Shown: positions 39,991-48,562, numbered from the stretch's first letter. The stretch: DNA of 64,000 bases from Cognatundibacterium rivi (GCF_018139565.1 NZ_JAGSPK010000006.1:62001-126000); one strand, 5' to 3'. Made by a program: numbers and translations. Notes: generated from the sequence alone by a model not told the origin.

Positions 39991-40877
39991 TGTATTCTCC
40001 GAAAAATTTGACCTTCGTCATTGATGGCCAGGTAACTCATGCCGGAACGCTCGAGAAAGCCGAGCCCGTCTTTTTCCAGCAGCATCGTGGTTGTGGTACA
40101 ACTGCCTGCAGTAATTGCCAGCGGTGCCAGCACACTGACGGAACGCCAGTACGACACCGGCATGCCATTGTGCGGATTGAGCACATGACAGTAGCGCCTG
40201 CCATCGACTTCCATAAACCGTTCGTAATCGCCGCTGGTGGCCAGTGCGCCCCGGCTGACCGGAATGCTCGCCACCGTCGCATCGCCGGCACGTGGATCCT
40301 GAATGCCGATTTGCCAGCTGCTGCCATCAGGGCGCGGCCCCAGAAAACGCATATCACCACCGAGATTGACGTAGCCATGTTGCACACCCAGCCGCGTCAA
40401 CACTTCGGCCGCACGATCAACGGCATATTCTTTGCCGAAACCACCGAAATCCAATTCCATTCCCGCTGTGGGCAGAAAGACGCTTGCCTTGTCGCGCACG
40501 ACTTTTTTCCAGCCTATCAGCGGTAGTAATTTTTCCAGGTCGGCTGCAGGCGGTAGCGCGTTGTGGCGGAAATTCCAGGCCTGCCGCAGCACACCGGAAG
40601 TGATGTCAAAACGACCGTCACTCGCGGTATGCAGCATGTCGGCATACGTCAGCAGTGCCACAGTTTCTTCGTCACAGGCGACCGCGCGCAAACCCGCCGC
40701 CGCATTAATGCGGCTGAGCACACTGTCGCTCTGGTAACGGGAGTATTTGCGTTCAATGCGATGAACTTCCGCGATCGCCTGTGCCGCGAGGTGTTGCCCT
40801 TCAATGGCAGCCGCTGCAGCGATACGTATCTCGCAGCGGCTGCCCATGGCAATGAACGCGACAGTGTGCACCGGCAT
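39987..40877 (-). CDS. apbE: FAD:protein FMN transferase (ApbE family)
   Basis: 296 residues from the ATG at 40877, which overlaps the DUF3570 stop as TAATG; a long open upstream extension lies inside DUF3570 and is rejected. Motifs: IAMGSRCEI near the start, GRFDITSGVLRQAWNF, MELDFGGFGKEYAVDRAAE, YVNLGGDMRFLGPRPDG and GALATSGDYERF. ApbE attaches FMN to Thr or Ser of exported proteins using Mg and FAD. A standard lipobox or long signal is not obvious, so how it reaches the periplasm is unclear. The DUF3570 protein encoded just upstream is a likely acceptor. Confidence 0.92.
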
Positions 40878-42010
40878 TACCACAGTCGTGTGAATCCTAC
40901 TTGCAGGCTGGTCGCGCGTAGCGGTGCCAGACCCGGACTGCCGCTGCCGAACAGACGCCACGAGCCGCGTTGTTCGTAGCGTTCCAGTTTCATATCCACA
41001 CTCCAGTCCTGATTGATTTGCCGGGCAATTTTCAACCCGGCGGTGATCGCACCGAAGCCTGACAGACGTTGATCCGCCGAAGTCAGTGCGGAGCCACCGA
41101 AGACATAGCCGGGCGGGAATGGCGGGCCGATTCTGGCATCGTAGACCGGATCGAAATAGAAATTCGCAGCGCGCTGCGAATACCCCCGCAGTGCCGGTGT
41201 GATGGTCCAGCCGCCGGATAAGGACTGCACCCATTCTGCCGACACGGTGTTAGCACTGATGCCGAAGCTGTCGCGGTAATAGCGGTAGCTCAGGCGGCTG
41301 CTGGCATCGGCATTGATGAAGCGATGATTCCATTGCAGCAGCAAGGTGTTCTGATCACGCGTACGCGGGCGGTTGTCTGCCAGTTTGTACGGATCGGAAT
41401 AGTAGCCATGTCCGGCGCTGTGAGTGTACGTCAGTTGCGCAATATCGACCGGGGTAAGAACCTGCGTGATACCCGCGAGGACATTGATCGTCTGACGGCT
41501 TTCATTGGTGACGATACGGTTTGTTGGATTGATGGCATCGTCCGAGCCGCCAACGCCGAATGTCCAGGTCGTGTTTTTGTCTTCGCTGAGCAGGCTGCCT
41601 TGCAGCGACAGCGCACGTGAGCGATAGTCATGCTCGGTAGAGAAGGCCGCACCGACACTGATACTGCCTTGCGGCAGATAGCGCGTGACGGCAACATCGC
41701 CCGCTTTGCGTAAATCGGACATCCGTGAAGCACCTGAAACCGCGGTGTGATAACGCGGTGACGCGCCCGAAACTTCATCCGTGGTCACGCTGGCCGCCAG
41801 CGACCATTCACCGGCGATTGGTGCCAGCACCGACACCGCAGGCGCATGTACCCGTATTCTGTCCATGCCCGCCTGGTCTTCTTTGTATTGCAGGTATTTC
41901 ACACTGATGGCACCGCGTTCAGGTGCCGTTTCAGCGTGAACGACGCCTGGCAGCAGCATCGCTGCTGCCAGCAATGCCTGTCCTAAGGAGGGCTGTTTTT
42001 GTTGATCCAT
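40877..42010 (-). CDS. DUF3570 outer-membrane-like protein
   Basis: 377 residues with a signal peptide (ALLAAAMLLPGVVHA). The mature part has alternating beta-strands with aromatic ends and a final Phe/Trp (VGFTRLW), as in outer-membrane beta-barrels. It carries D78-EVSGAS and AVSGAS95, both like the Ser-Gly-Ala-Ser/Thr core of ApbE flavinylation sites. The gene lies directly before apbE, and DUF3570, DUF4266 and apbE genes commonly cluster. It may be a flavinylated barrel that moves electrons to the surface (inference). Confidence 0.85.
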   Translation of the reverse strand: MDQQKQPSLGQALLAAAMLLPGVVHAETAPERGAISVKYLQYKEDQAGMDRIRVHAPAVSVLAPIAGEWSLAASVTTDEVSGASPRYHTAVSGASRMSDLRKAGDVAVTRYLPQGSISVGAAFSTEHDYRSRALSLQGSLLSEDKNTTWTFGVGGSDDAINPTNRIVTNESRQTINVLAGITQVLTPVDIAQLTYTHSAGHGYYSDPYKLADNRPRTRDQNTLLLQWNHRFINADASSRLSYRYYRDSFGISANTVSAEWVQSLSGGWTITPALRGYSQRAANFYFDPVYDARIGPPFPPGYVFGGSALTSADQRLSGFGAITAGLKIARQINQDWSVDMKLERYEQRGSWRLFGSGSPGLAPLRATSLQVGFTRLW

Positions 42011-42021
42011 GGTAGTCCTTG

Positions 42022-42267
42022 TCAGTTACAGCCGCAGCCGCCACCGCCGACGGCACTGCCGCCGGATGCCGCTTCTTTGCTGGTGTAGATATGTTCATTG
42101 AAACGGGTGGCGAGCCCGTCGTTTTGCATCAGCATGTCGGGACGCGCCAGCTCGCCTTTTTCCCAGGCTTTCACCGGCGTCAGCGCACAGCCGGAAAGCC
42201 CGCTGACGATGGCGCACAGCAGGAGTGCCGGACGGATTGCCCGGCGAATCTGAATACAGCTGCTCAT
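42022..42267 (-). CDS. DUF4266 lipoprotein
   Basis: 81 residues. Lipobox L-S-G-C with Cys27 after a hydrophobic segment; the mature protein is about 55 residues with the family segment VKAWEKGELARPDM and a GGSAVGGGGCGCN tail. The tail has two Cys in a Gly-rich context. It is anchored in the envelope and is always seen near DUF3570/apbE-type genes; function unknown. ATG overlaps the fusion gene stop (ATGA); DUF3570 follows 12 bases on. Confidence 0.87.
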   Translation of the reverse strand: MSSCIQIRRAIRPALLLCAIVSGLSGCALTPVKAWEKGELARPDMLMQNDGLATRFNEHIYTSKEAASGGSAVGGGGCGCN

Positions 42268-44909
42268 TTGGCGACTCCCAGTGCTGTTTTGATACGGCTT
42301 TCCAGTTGCTCACGATCAGCTGCGCGGAAGCCACTGTGTTCATACAGCACCTTGCCATCCTGTCCTATCAATACGCTGCTGGGCATGCCCTTGATACCGT
42401 ACGCACGCGGTGCAGTACCGTTAGGGTCGAAAGCGATAACGAAGCGGGCAGGGGTGCTAGCAAGGAAGTTGCGGGCGTCATCCACTTTGGCATCGACGTT
42501 AATGCCGATGATTTGCAGACCCTGATTGCCGTAGCGAGCCTGCATTTCATTCATCCATGGAAAAGACTGGCGACAAGGGCCGCACCATGAAGCCCAGAAA
42601 TCGACGTAGATCAGTTTGCCCTGATACTGATCGAGTTTGACGCTGCCGTCAGGCCCATTCAGCGTGAAGGCTGGCGCCGGTTTGCCGGTTTCCAGTGCCG
42701 ATGCCGGTGCAGGCAATGCGAGTACGGCGCAAGTTGCAACACTGGCCAGCGTTGTCGCAATGGTCGCAGCGTTTGCGGCGCTGGCACGGCGACGTCGCCA
42801 CACCAACACACCTGCGGCCAGTGCAACGAGCACCGCTAACATCGGGTCATTGCCATCCTGTGCTACGGAGCAGCCGCCACCGCCACGATTCTGTGACTGT
42901 GCGCCCGTGTTATTCACCGGAGCAGCGGCCTCACCCTGACCGCTGAGAGCGATCGTCCAGTTGCCGTTGCTGGCCTGCAGTTGCAGACTGCCGCTGATGC
43001 TGCCAGCCGTTGATGGGACAAAACTGACAGGTAAATCGCAAGAGGCACCGGCAGCCAGTGTCAGCGGGAAGGAAGCACAGGCGTTACTGTCGCTGACGAT
43101 GGCAAATGGTCCGCTGAAGCTGGCGCTGTTGAGCGTCAGTGCGGCACTGCCGGTATTGGTCAGTGTGAAGCGTTTCAGTGCCCCCTGACTACCGATGGCA
43201 GCCTTGCCGAAATCAAACGACTGCGGGTTGCTGGTCAGGCTGGGTGTTGTTGTCGGTACGGCGATGCCGTTACCGCTGAGGTGCACGCTGAATTGTGCGC
43301 CGCTGTCTGTCACCAGCAACAGATCGGCGTTCCGGCTGCCGGTGGCCGTCGGCCTGAAGCTGGAATCAATGCTGCAGTTGCCGCCGGGGCTGACTGTGGC
43401 ACCGGTAACGCAACTGCCTGCCAGTGCAAAATCTCCGGTATGAGTGCCGCCGATGACCAGCGATGTGATCTTCAGCGCGGCATTGCCGTTATTGCTCAGC
43501 GTGGTGCGGTGTGCGCTGGCCTGTTGCCCTACCTGTGTATCAGCGAAGGCGATGGCAGCGGTATCCGACATCACAGGGCGTGCTACGGCAGCGGTGGTGC
43601 CTGAACCGCTGACGCTGACAGACAGATCCGGTGCATTGGAGCGTATCAGCAGTGTGGCGCTGATATTTCCTGTCGCCGTCGGTGCGAATAAGAGTGGCAC
43701 GTTGCAACTCGCCGCCACCGCCAGCGTTCCGGCGCAACCGCCGCTACCGATCGATACTGCCGGAGCGCCACTGACAGCAATGCTGCTGAAGTTGATCGGT
43801 ACATTGCCTTGATTGCTGATGCTGACATTTTGCGTTGTGGCAGTAGCACCTATCGTTTGTGTGCCAAATGACACTGCGCCCGGATTGGCTACCAGCGACG
43901 GTGCGGCAGCACTGGCACTGCCAGCCAGACTGACGGTGACATTATTGTTGCTGGCGTCTGAGACGAGATTCAGATTTGCACTGAATGCACCGGCAACAGC
44001 AGGATTGGCGGTGACGGTGACGGTGCAACTGCCGCCCGCTGCAACGGGAGCGGACGTTGCACACGTGCCGCCCAGTCTGAATATCGTGGCATTCGTACCG
44101 GACAGCGAGATGGCACTGAAATTCAGCGTTGCCTGCCCGGCGTTATTCACGGTGATGGTCTGTACCGGTGAAGTGCTACCGGTCAGCATTGAGCCGAAAT
44201 TCAGGGAGTTGGCAGAAATCGCAACCGTGGCCGTTGGTACGGCATTACCGGTGCCACTCAGCGGAATACTGCTGCTGCCACCCGTGGCGTTGTGATTAAT
44301 TGTCAGTGTGCCGCTGCGTGCACCGGCTGCCGACGGACGGAATACCAGTTGCACCTGACATGCAGCACCTGCAGCCAGTACGCTGCCTGCGCTACAACTA
44401 CCGCCGTTCATGACAAAGTCACTGGCATGATTACCGCCGACGCTGATAGCGCTGATGTTCAGCGTGGCATTGCCACTGTTGGTGAGCGTTGTACTGAGGG
44501 CGTTGCTGTTCTGACCGACGGTGGTGCCTGCAAATGACAGGCTGGCCGGTGCCAGCGAGGCGACTGCAGAGGCGGTCACATTCGGATTACCGATGAAGGC
44601 AGCAAGATCGGCAATCTCGGCGGCATTGAATTTGCCGTTGTAGAGCGACCCCATGCCACCACGGTTGGCGGCAAAAGCGCTGCTGATCACGCTTGGGTTA
44701 TTCGCGGCAGCGAGAATACCGCTTACGTTATTTGCGGGGGAGGCACTGTGACATGATGCACATGAGGTGCCGCCGGAAACGGGACCATTCAGATACAGGC
44801 TCTTCCCGTTGAGCGCATCGGCTGCCTGTGCTGCCGGGGCAAGGGCAAAGAAAGCCCACATGCCGGCTGCGTATAACGCATGAGGTTGTGGGGGGCGGAT
44901 TTTTTTCAT
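42264..44909 (-). CDS. Cytochrome c / choice-of-anchor D / JDVT-CTERM / TlpA fusion protein
   Basis: 881 residues from the ATG at 44909 (GGAG eight bases upstream; an upstream start at 44936 is rejected). Signal peptide; c-type heme site CASCH at 50-54 with a possible Met ligand near 86; about five repeats of the choice-of-anchor D (ASH-like) type, each with TLTNSGNATLNIS-like strands and Cys pairs; then the sorting signal GGGGCS (Cys680), a hydrophobic helix and RRRR; then a second signal-like segment and a TlpA thioredoxin domain with WASWCGPCR near 775. A sorting signal is normally C-terminal, so this is a true fusion. It probably carries electrons or thiols in the envelope and is cut by the MrtJ-like protease encoded upstream. 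Confidence 0.85.
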   Translation of the reverse strand: MKKIRPPQPHALYAAGMWAFFALAPAAQAADALNGKSLYLNGPVSGGTSCASCHSASPANNVSGILAAANNPSVISSAFAANRGGMGSLYNGKFNAAEIADLAAFIGNPNVTASAVASLAPASLSFAGTTVGQNSNALSTTLTNSGNATLNISAISVGGNHASDFVMNGGSCSAGSVLAAGAACQVQLVFRPSAAGARSGTLTINHNATGGSSSIPLSGTGNAVPTATVAISANSLNFGSMLTGSTSPVQTITVNNAGQATLNFSAISLSGTNATIFRLGGTCATSAPVAAGGSCTVTVTANPAVAGAFSANLNLVSDASNNNVTVSLAGSASAAAPSLVANPGAVSFGTQTIGATATTQNVSISNQGNVPINFSSIAVSGAPAVSIGSGGCAGTLAVAASCNVPLLFAPTATGNISATLLIRSNAPDLSVSVSGSGTTAAVARPVMSDTAAIAFADTQVGQQASAHRTTLSNNGNAALKITSLVIGGTHTGDFALAGSCVTGATVSPGGNCSIDSSFRPTATGSRNADLLLVTDSGAQFSVHLSGNGIAVPTTTPSLTSNPQSFDFGKAAIGSQGALKRFTLTNTGSAALTLNSASFSGPFAIVSDSNACASFPLTLAAGASCDLPVSFVPSTAGSISGSLQLQASNGNWTIALSGQGEAAAPVNNTGAQSQNRGGGGCSVAQDGNDPMLAVLVALAAGVLVWRRRRASAANAATIATTLASVATCAVLALPAPASALETGKPAPAFTLNGPDGSVKLDQYQGKLIYVDFWASWCGPCRQSFPWMNEMQARYGNQGLQIIGINVDAKVDDARNFLASTPARFVIAFDPNGTAPRAYGIKGMPSSVLIGQDGKVLYEHSGFRAADREQLESRIKTALGVAK

Positions 44910-44925
44910 CGATACTCCAATCAGT

Positions 44926-45312
44926 TTAAGAAACACACACGTCGATCACCAATAAATTGCACAGGCCATGTATCAGCGCACACAGTCGCCAGTCCCGCCA
45001 GCGCTGGTAAATCACGCCGAATAACAAACCCGGCCAGAACACCAGCATTGCTGCCGTCAGTCCCGCACTCAAGTGCAGGGTGCTAAAAACCAGTGCGCAG
45101 ACCAACAGCGCTGGCAGTGCTGTTGTCCGTTGCAGCAACCACGCATGCAGACCCGCGCGCATGATCCATTCCTCCAGCAGCGGAGCCACGAGAACGAGGC
45201 GCACAACGGTGCCCGCGTCAGGAAAGAGAAGGGCATGGCTGCAAAAGAAAGGTGGCGAGGCAAACACGTTGGTCGGGCAATCCGTTATTGTTGTGACGGT
45301 CAATACCCGCAT
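44926..45312 (-). CDS. mrtJ: CPBP-type intramembrane protease of the JDVT-CTERM system (MrtJ-like)
   Basis: 128 residues from the ATG at 45312; the true start may be further in, since a promoter-like sequence overlaps this region (a GTG at 45267 is an option). CPBP/Abi motifs are present: LLEEWIMRAG (EE-x3-R), a later His in FSTLHLSAG and HGLCNLL. The family is a glutamic-type membrane protease that processes JDVT-CTERM signals. The gene is 17 bases before the fusion protein with such a signal, which supports the call strongly. It is divergent from the ECF sigma gene. Confidence 0.8.
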   Translation of the reverse strand: MRVLTVTTITDCPTNVFASPPFFCSHALLFPDAGTVVRLVLVAPLLEEWIMRAGLHAWLLQRTTALPALLVCALVFSTLHLSAGLTAAMLVFWPGLLFGVIYQRWRDWRLCALIHGLCNLLVIDVCVS

Positions 45313-45330
45313 CTGTGAAAATGGTTCAAA
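45301..45330 (-). promoter_or_regulatory. Probable ECF promoter facing the redox operon
   Basis: Read on the minus strand: TTTGAAC (45330-45324), 16 bases, then GGTATTG (45307-45301) followed by ACCG. It matches the sequence at 45361-45390 facing the other way in both boxes and in exact spacing. Confidence 0.65.
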
Positions 45331-45360
45331 ATTGCGGCAAAAATTTATTTTTTTATTTGG

Positions 45361-45390
45361 TTTGAACTTTTCTCCTCCCGCCCGGTATAG
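45361..45390 (+). promoter_or_regulatory. Probable ECF promoter in front of the sigma factor gene
   Basis: TTTGAAC (45361-45367), 16 bases, GGTATAG (45384-45390), followed by ACG. It sits about 23 bases before the ATG at 45413. The AAC of the first box and the spacing resemble extracytoplasmic sigma factor promoters, which suggests autoregulation. Confidence 0.65.
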
Positions 45391-45412
45391 ACGTGCCAGA
45401 AGGAGAAATGGC

Positions 45413-45988
45413 ATGCGGACAGGCAGGAGCGCTGGTGTGGCGGATGAATTGGATGAGAATGCGGTATTACGGCGAATATCCGGCGGGGACAAACTCGCCT
45501 TTCAGGCGCTGTATCGCGTTTATTTCTCCCGTCTGGCACGTTTTCTGAACCGTCTGACACGCAATGTGCCGCTGATTGAAGAGATCATTAATGACACGAT
45601 GCTGGTGGTCTGGCAAAAGGCGGCGACGTTTGATGGCAGTTGCAAACCCTCGACCTGGATTTTTTCGATTGCCTACCGCCAGGGACTGAAAGCCTTACGC
45701 GGACTGGATGAGCCGCTGGAGCCGCAGGATGAACTGTCAGGCGAAACCGGAAATGGGCCGGAACATGCGATGGTGGCGCATCAACTGCGGCAAGGTGTGA
45801 GCCGGGCGATTGATCGCTTGTCAGTCGAGCAGCGCGTGGTCGTCAGCCTGACCTATTACCACGGCATGGCCTATCAGGAGATTGCTGACACGATGGGGTG
45901 CCCGGTAAATACGGTGAAAACCCGTATGTTCCACGCGCGCCAGAAACTGAAGGATATGCTGTCTGATCATATGGAAGAAATGGAATGA
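45413..45988 (+). CDS. ECF-family RNA polymerase sigma factor
   Basis: 191 residues from the ATG at 45413, with AAGGAG about seven bases upstream; a longer frame to 45080 is non-coding divergent DNA. Region 2 is ALYRVYFSRLARFLNRL...EEIINDTMLVVWQKAATFDG and region 4 is RLSVEQRVVVSLTYYHGMAYQEIADTMGCPVNTVKTRMFHARQKL. It directs RNA polymerase to stress or envelope promoters; a candidate site lies on each side of it. ATGA overlaps the anti-sigma gene, a standard pairing. Confidence 0.93.
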   Translation: MRTGRSAGVADELDENAVLRRISGGDKLAFQALYRVYFSRLARFLNRLTRNVPLIEEIINDTMLVVWQKAATFDGSCKPSTWIFSIAYRQGLKALRGLDEPLEPQDELSGETGNGPEHAMVAHQLRQGVSRAIDRLSVEQRVVVSLTYYHGMAYQEIADTMGCPVNTVKTRMFHARQKLKDMLSDHMEEME

Positions 45989-46623
45989 GCACCCCAATCA
46001 CAATGAGTGACGCAGAACATGAGGCACTGCAGGAATTGCTGCCCTGGTACGCATCCGGTGCGCTGAGCGAGGCGGATGCCGGTCGTGTGCAGGAACACCT
46101 GCGTCACTGCGCCGTCTGTCGCGAAGAACTCACCTGGCAGCGCAGTCTGCTGGCAACGGAGAGCCCTTTACCCGCAGGTCTTGATCCGGAACGTGCACTG
46201 GCGCGGCTGATGCCGCAGCTCGATGTCGTTGAATCCGAGCCGCCTGCTCGCCTGCTTACCCGCCTGCAGCGCTGGTTACAGGCAACAGGTTGGCAGGGAT
46301 GGGCGATGGCCGGGCAGTTTGCCGCCATTGTTGTGCTGGCAGTGCAACTCTTGCCGCATCAGGAAGCCCCGGTATATCAGGCTCTGGGACGTGGTGCCGC
46401 TGCCACGCCAGATGTGCTGGTCGTGTTCAGACCGGATGCCCGCCTGCAGGATGTGCAGCGTATTTTGCAGTCGCATGGGGCGCAGATTATCGGGGGACCA
46501 ACCGTAACCGGCGCTTATATGCTGGAAGTTGAACCGGAACATCAGGTGCCATTGCTGCAGGCATTACGCGCTGAGCGCTCAGTGGAAATGGCTGAATCGC
46601 TGACCGCCGGAAGCCCGCCATGA
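45985..46623 (+). CDS. Zinc-finger anti-sigma factor with periplasmic propeptide-like domain
   Basis: 212 residues. N-terminal zf-HC2 anti-sigma domain with HLRHCAVCREEL (H-x3-C-x2-C, zinc-bound), a membrane helix near residues 107-127 (AMAGQFAAIVVLAVQLL), and a C-terminal part from about 140 (VVFRPDARLQDVQRILQSHG, then GAYMLEVEPEHQVPLL) that resembles the prodomain fold of subtilisins. It should hold the ECF factor at the membrane until cleaved. Overlaps sigma (ATGA) and S8 protease (ATGA) genes; the protease may sense or cut it (inference). Confidence 0.87.
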   Translation: MSTPITMSDAEHEALQELLPWYASGALSEADAGRVQEHLRHCAVCREELTWQRSLLATESPLPAGLDPERALARLMPQLDVVESEPPARLLTRLQRWLQATGWQGWAMAGQFAAIVVLAVQLLPHQEAPVYQALGRGAAATPDVLVVFRPDARLQDVQRILQSHGAQIIGGPTVTGAYMLEVEPEHQVPLLQALRAERSVEMAESLTAGSPP

Positions 46624-47894
46624 TGCGGGTTCTGATGCTCGTGCTATGTCTGTTGTCCGGTGCGGAGATAGCAGCGGGCGAACAGGACTTACCCCAAATC
46701 CTCTCGCTGGCTGATGTGAAAGCGGAAGCGCCAGTAGTCGAACACGCGGAAATACTGGTGATGTTGCATCTGCCGGCGCCACACTTCCGTACAGATGCTT
46801 ATGGCAGCCTGAATTATCGTGAAGATGCGGGGCATGCAGCGCGTAAGCGCATTGCGCTTGAACTGGCGCAGGAATATCAGCTCGAGCTGATAGAAGACTG
46901 GGCAATGCCGGTGTTGAATGTCGATTGTTACCGCATGCGTCTGCCTGCTGATAAAGCAGCGGCACCTGTATTGGAAGCGTTGTTGCATGACCGTCGCATC
47001 GCGTGGGCGCAACTGATACAGGGATATGTCGCCCAGGCAGGAAAAGACCCCTTGTATCGTATGCAGCCTGCCGCTGAGCCGTGGCATCTGGATGAGGTGC
47101 GTAAAGTGGCAACCGGGCGTAAGGTGATGATCGCGGTGGTCGACAGCGGCGTGGAAAGCAGCCACCCGGATCTTGCAGGACAGGTGGCAGTAGAGGAAAA
47201 TTTTGTCGATGAACAGCAACGTGTTCCTGAGCTGCACGGTACGGCTGTCGCCGGGATCATTGTGGCGCGTGCTGGCAATGGTGTCGGTATCGAAGGCATT
47301 GCGCCAGATGCACGACTGATGGCTTTGCGTGCATGCTGGCAGACCGGGGCTGCGACCCGCTGCAACAGTTTTACGCTGGCCAAGGCGCTGAATTATGCGG
47401 TGTCGAAAGGTGCGCAGATCATTAATCTCAGTCTCTCGGGGCCGCCGGACAGGTTATTACAACAGTTGGTTGAAGTGGCGCAGGCGCGCGGAATCCGCGT
47501 GGTCGGTGCGGTGGATCCGGCGCGGCCAGACGGCGGTTTTCCCGCCAATATGCCGGGAGTGTTTGCGGTAGCGTCGGATGGTGGTGTGCCACGCCATGGC
47601 TTGCATCCCTTACTGGCTCCCGGAAGGGATATTCCGACGACGATGCCTGGCGGGCGCTGGGGAATGGTCAACGGGTCATCCTACGCGGCTGCGCATGTCA
47701 CCGGGATGCTGGCGCTGCTGGAAGAGCTCAGGCCTCAGTTTCCGGCCGCCAGATTGCATGATGCGATTGTACTGAATGAAGGAAGTGCGGCGTTGACGGG
47801 GATAGATCTTTGTGCAACCCTTATGCGTATTTCAGGAAAATGTTCATGCGTGTGTCTATCCAGTTCCGGCAGCCGGCTCTCACGCTCACCCTGA
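46620..47894 (+). CDS. S8 family serine peptidase (subtilase)
   Basis: 424 residues with a signal peptide (LMLVLCLLSGAEIAAG). A prodomain-like region is at about 40-130. The catalytic domain has Asp in AVVDSGVESSHPDL, His in ELHGTAVAGII and Ser in NGSSYAAAHVTG (the usual GTSMA is altered to GSSYA). The normal oxyanion-hole Asn (AAGN) seems to be replaced near VVGAVDPARPDGG. It would be exported to the periplasm. Its gene overlaps the anti-sigma gene and the next gene (49 bases), so all four are one operon. A role in sigma-factor release is inferred only. Confidence 0.85.
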   Translation: MMRVLMLVLCLLSGAEIAAGEQDLPQILSLADVKAEAPVVEHAEILVMLHLPAPHFRTDAYGSLNYREDAGHAARKRIALELAQEYQLELIEDWAMPVLNVDCYRMRLPADKAAAPVLEALLHDRRIAWAQLIQGYVAQAGKDPLYRMQPAAEPWHLDEVRKVATGRKVMIAVVDSGVESSHPDLAGQVAVEENFVDEQQRVPELHGTAVAGIIVARAGNGVGIEGIAPDARLMALRACWQTGAATRCNSFTLAKALNYAVSKGAQIINLSLSGPPDRLLQQLVEVAQARGIRVVGAVDPARPDGGFPANMPGVFAVASDGGVPRHGLHPLLAPGRDIPTTMPGGRWGMVNGSSYAAAHVTGMLALLEELRPQFPAARLHDAIVLNEGSAALTGIDLCATLMRISGKCSCVCLSSSGSRLSRSP

Positions 47895-48562
47895 GCAGTT
47901 TTCTCCTTTTTTCCGCACCTGCAGTGTACGCACAGATCAGCGGCAGCGCCGGTGTTCTTTCCAATTACATGTATCGCGGCGTCTCGCTCAGCGACGATAA
48001 AGCGGCAGCGCGTCTGGTGTTGAATTATGACGATCCGGCTGGCTGGTTCGCTGGCGGACAAGTTGTGTCGGGTCAGCTTTCCACGGAAAACAGTCGCCAT
48101 GCACAATGGACAGGTTATGCGGGCTATGCGCAGCGTCTGTCGTCTGGTCTGGCCTGGGAGACGGGCATGACGACCTATCTTTTTCCTGCCAGCCCGAACT
48201 GGAATTTTCAGGAAATTTATGCGGGGCTGTCTGGCGAAGTGCTGAATCTGCGCCTTCATTACTCTCCCGATTATCTGGGATTTGGCGAGCGCACACTGTA
48301 TGCCGAGCTTAACAGTGGATGGGCCTTGATGCAGCGCTGGCAGGCATTTCTGCATGGCGGCTATCTCTATTCCCGCGACAATGCGCGAAACAGTCTGAGC
48401 GAAGCACGCATGGGTCTTGCAACTTCGTACTATGGTTGGCAGGCACAGGTTTCCCTCGATCTGACCAGACTGCATGGCGCAAGAAAATCGGAATTCTATG
48501 GGACAGCAAGCAGCGGCGAATGGCACCGCAAAATCGTTTTCTCGGTAGGCCGTGCCTTTTAA
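47846..48562 (+). CDS. TorF-like putative porin (small outer-membrane protein)
   Basis: 238 residues from the ATG at 47846, within the end of the protease gene; upstream ATGs at 47840 and 47810 are possible. Signal peptide (LTLTLSSFLLFSAPAVYAQ), then GSAGVLSNYMYRGVSLSDDK, the start typical of the TorF/Gcw_chp putative porin family, and beta-strands ending in VFSVGRAF with a terminal Phe. It is probably an outer-membrane barrel. Last gene of the ECF operon; it may be a sigma-factor target that modifies outer-membrane permeability (inference). Confidence 0.78.
   Translation: MRVSIQFRQPALTLTLSSFLLFSAPAVYAQISGSAGVLSNYMYRGVSLSDDKAAARLVLNYDDPAGWFAGGQVVSGQLSTENSRHAQWTGYAGYAQRLSSGLAWETGMTTYLFPASPNWNFQEIYAGLSGEVLNLRLHYSPDYLGFGERTLYAELNSGWALMQRWQAFLHGGYLYSRDNARNSLSEARMGLATSYYGWQAQVSLDLTRLHGARKSEFYGTASSGEWHRKIVFSVGRAF

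Noticed and set aside
40878-41234. N-terminal extension of ApbE
   Set aside because: It lies inside the DUF3570 gene; the TAATG overlap fixes the start at 40877.
45080-45412. N-terminal extension of the sigma factor
   Set aside because: It runs back through the divergent region and over the mrtJ gene; the ATG at 45413 has a good ribosome binding site.
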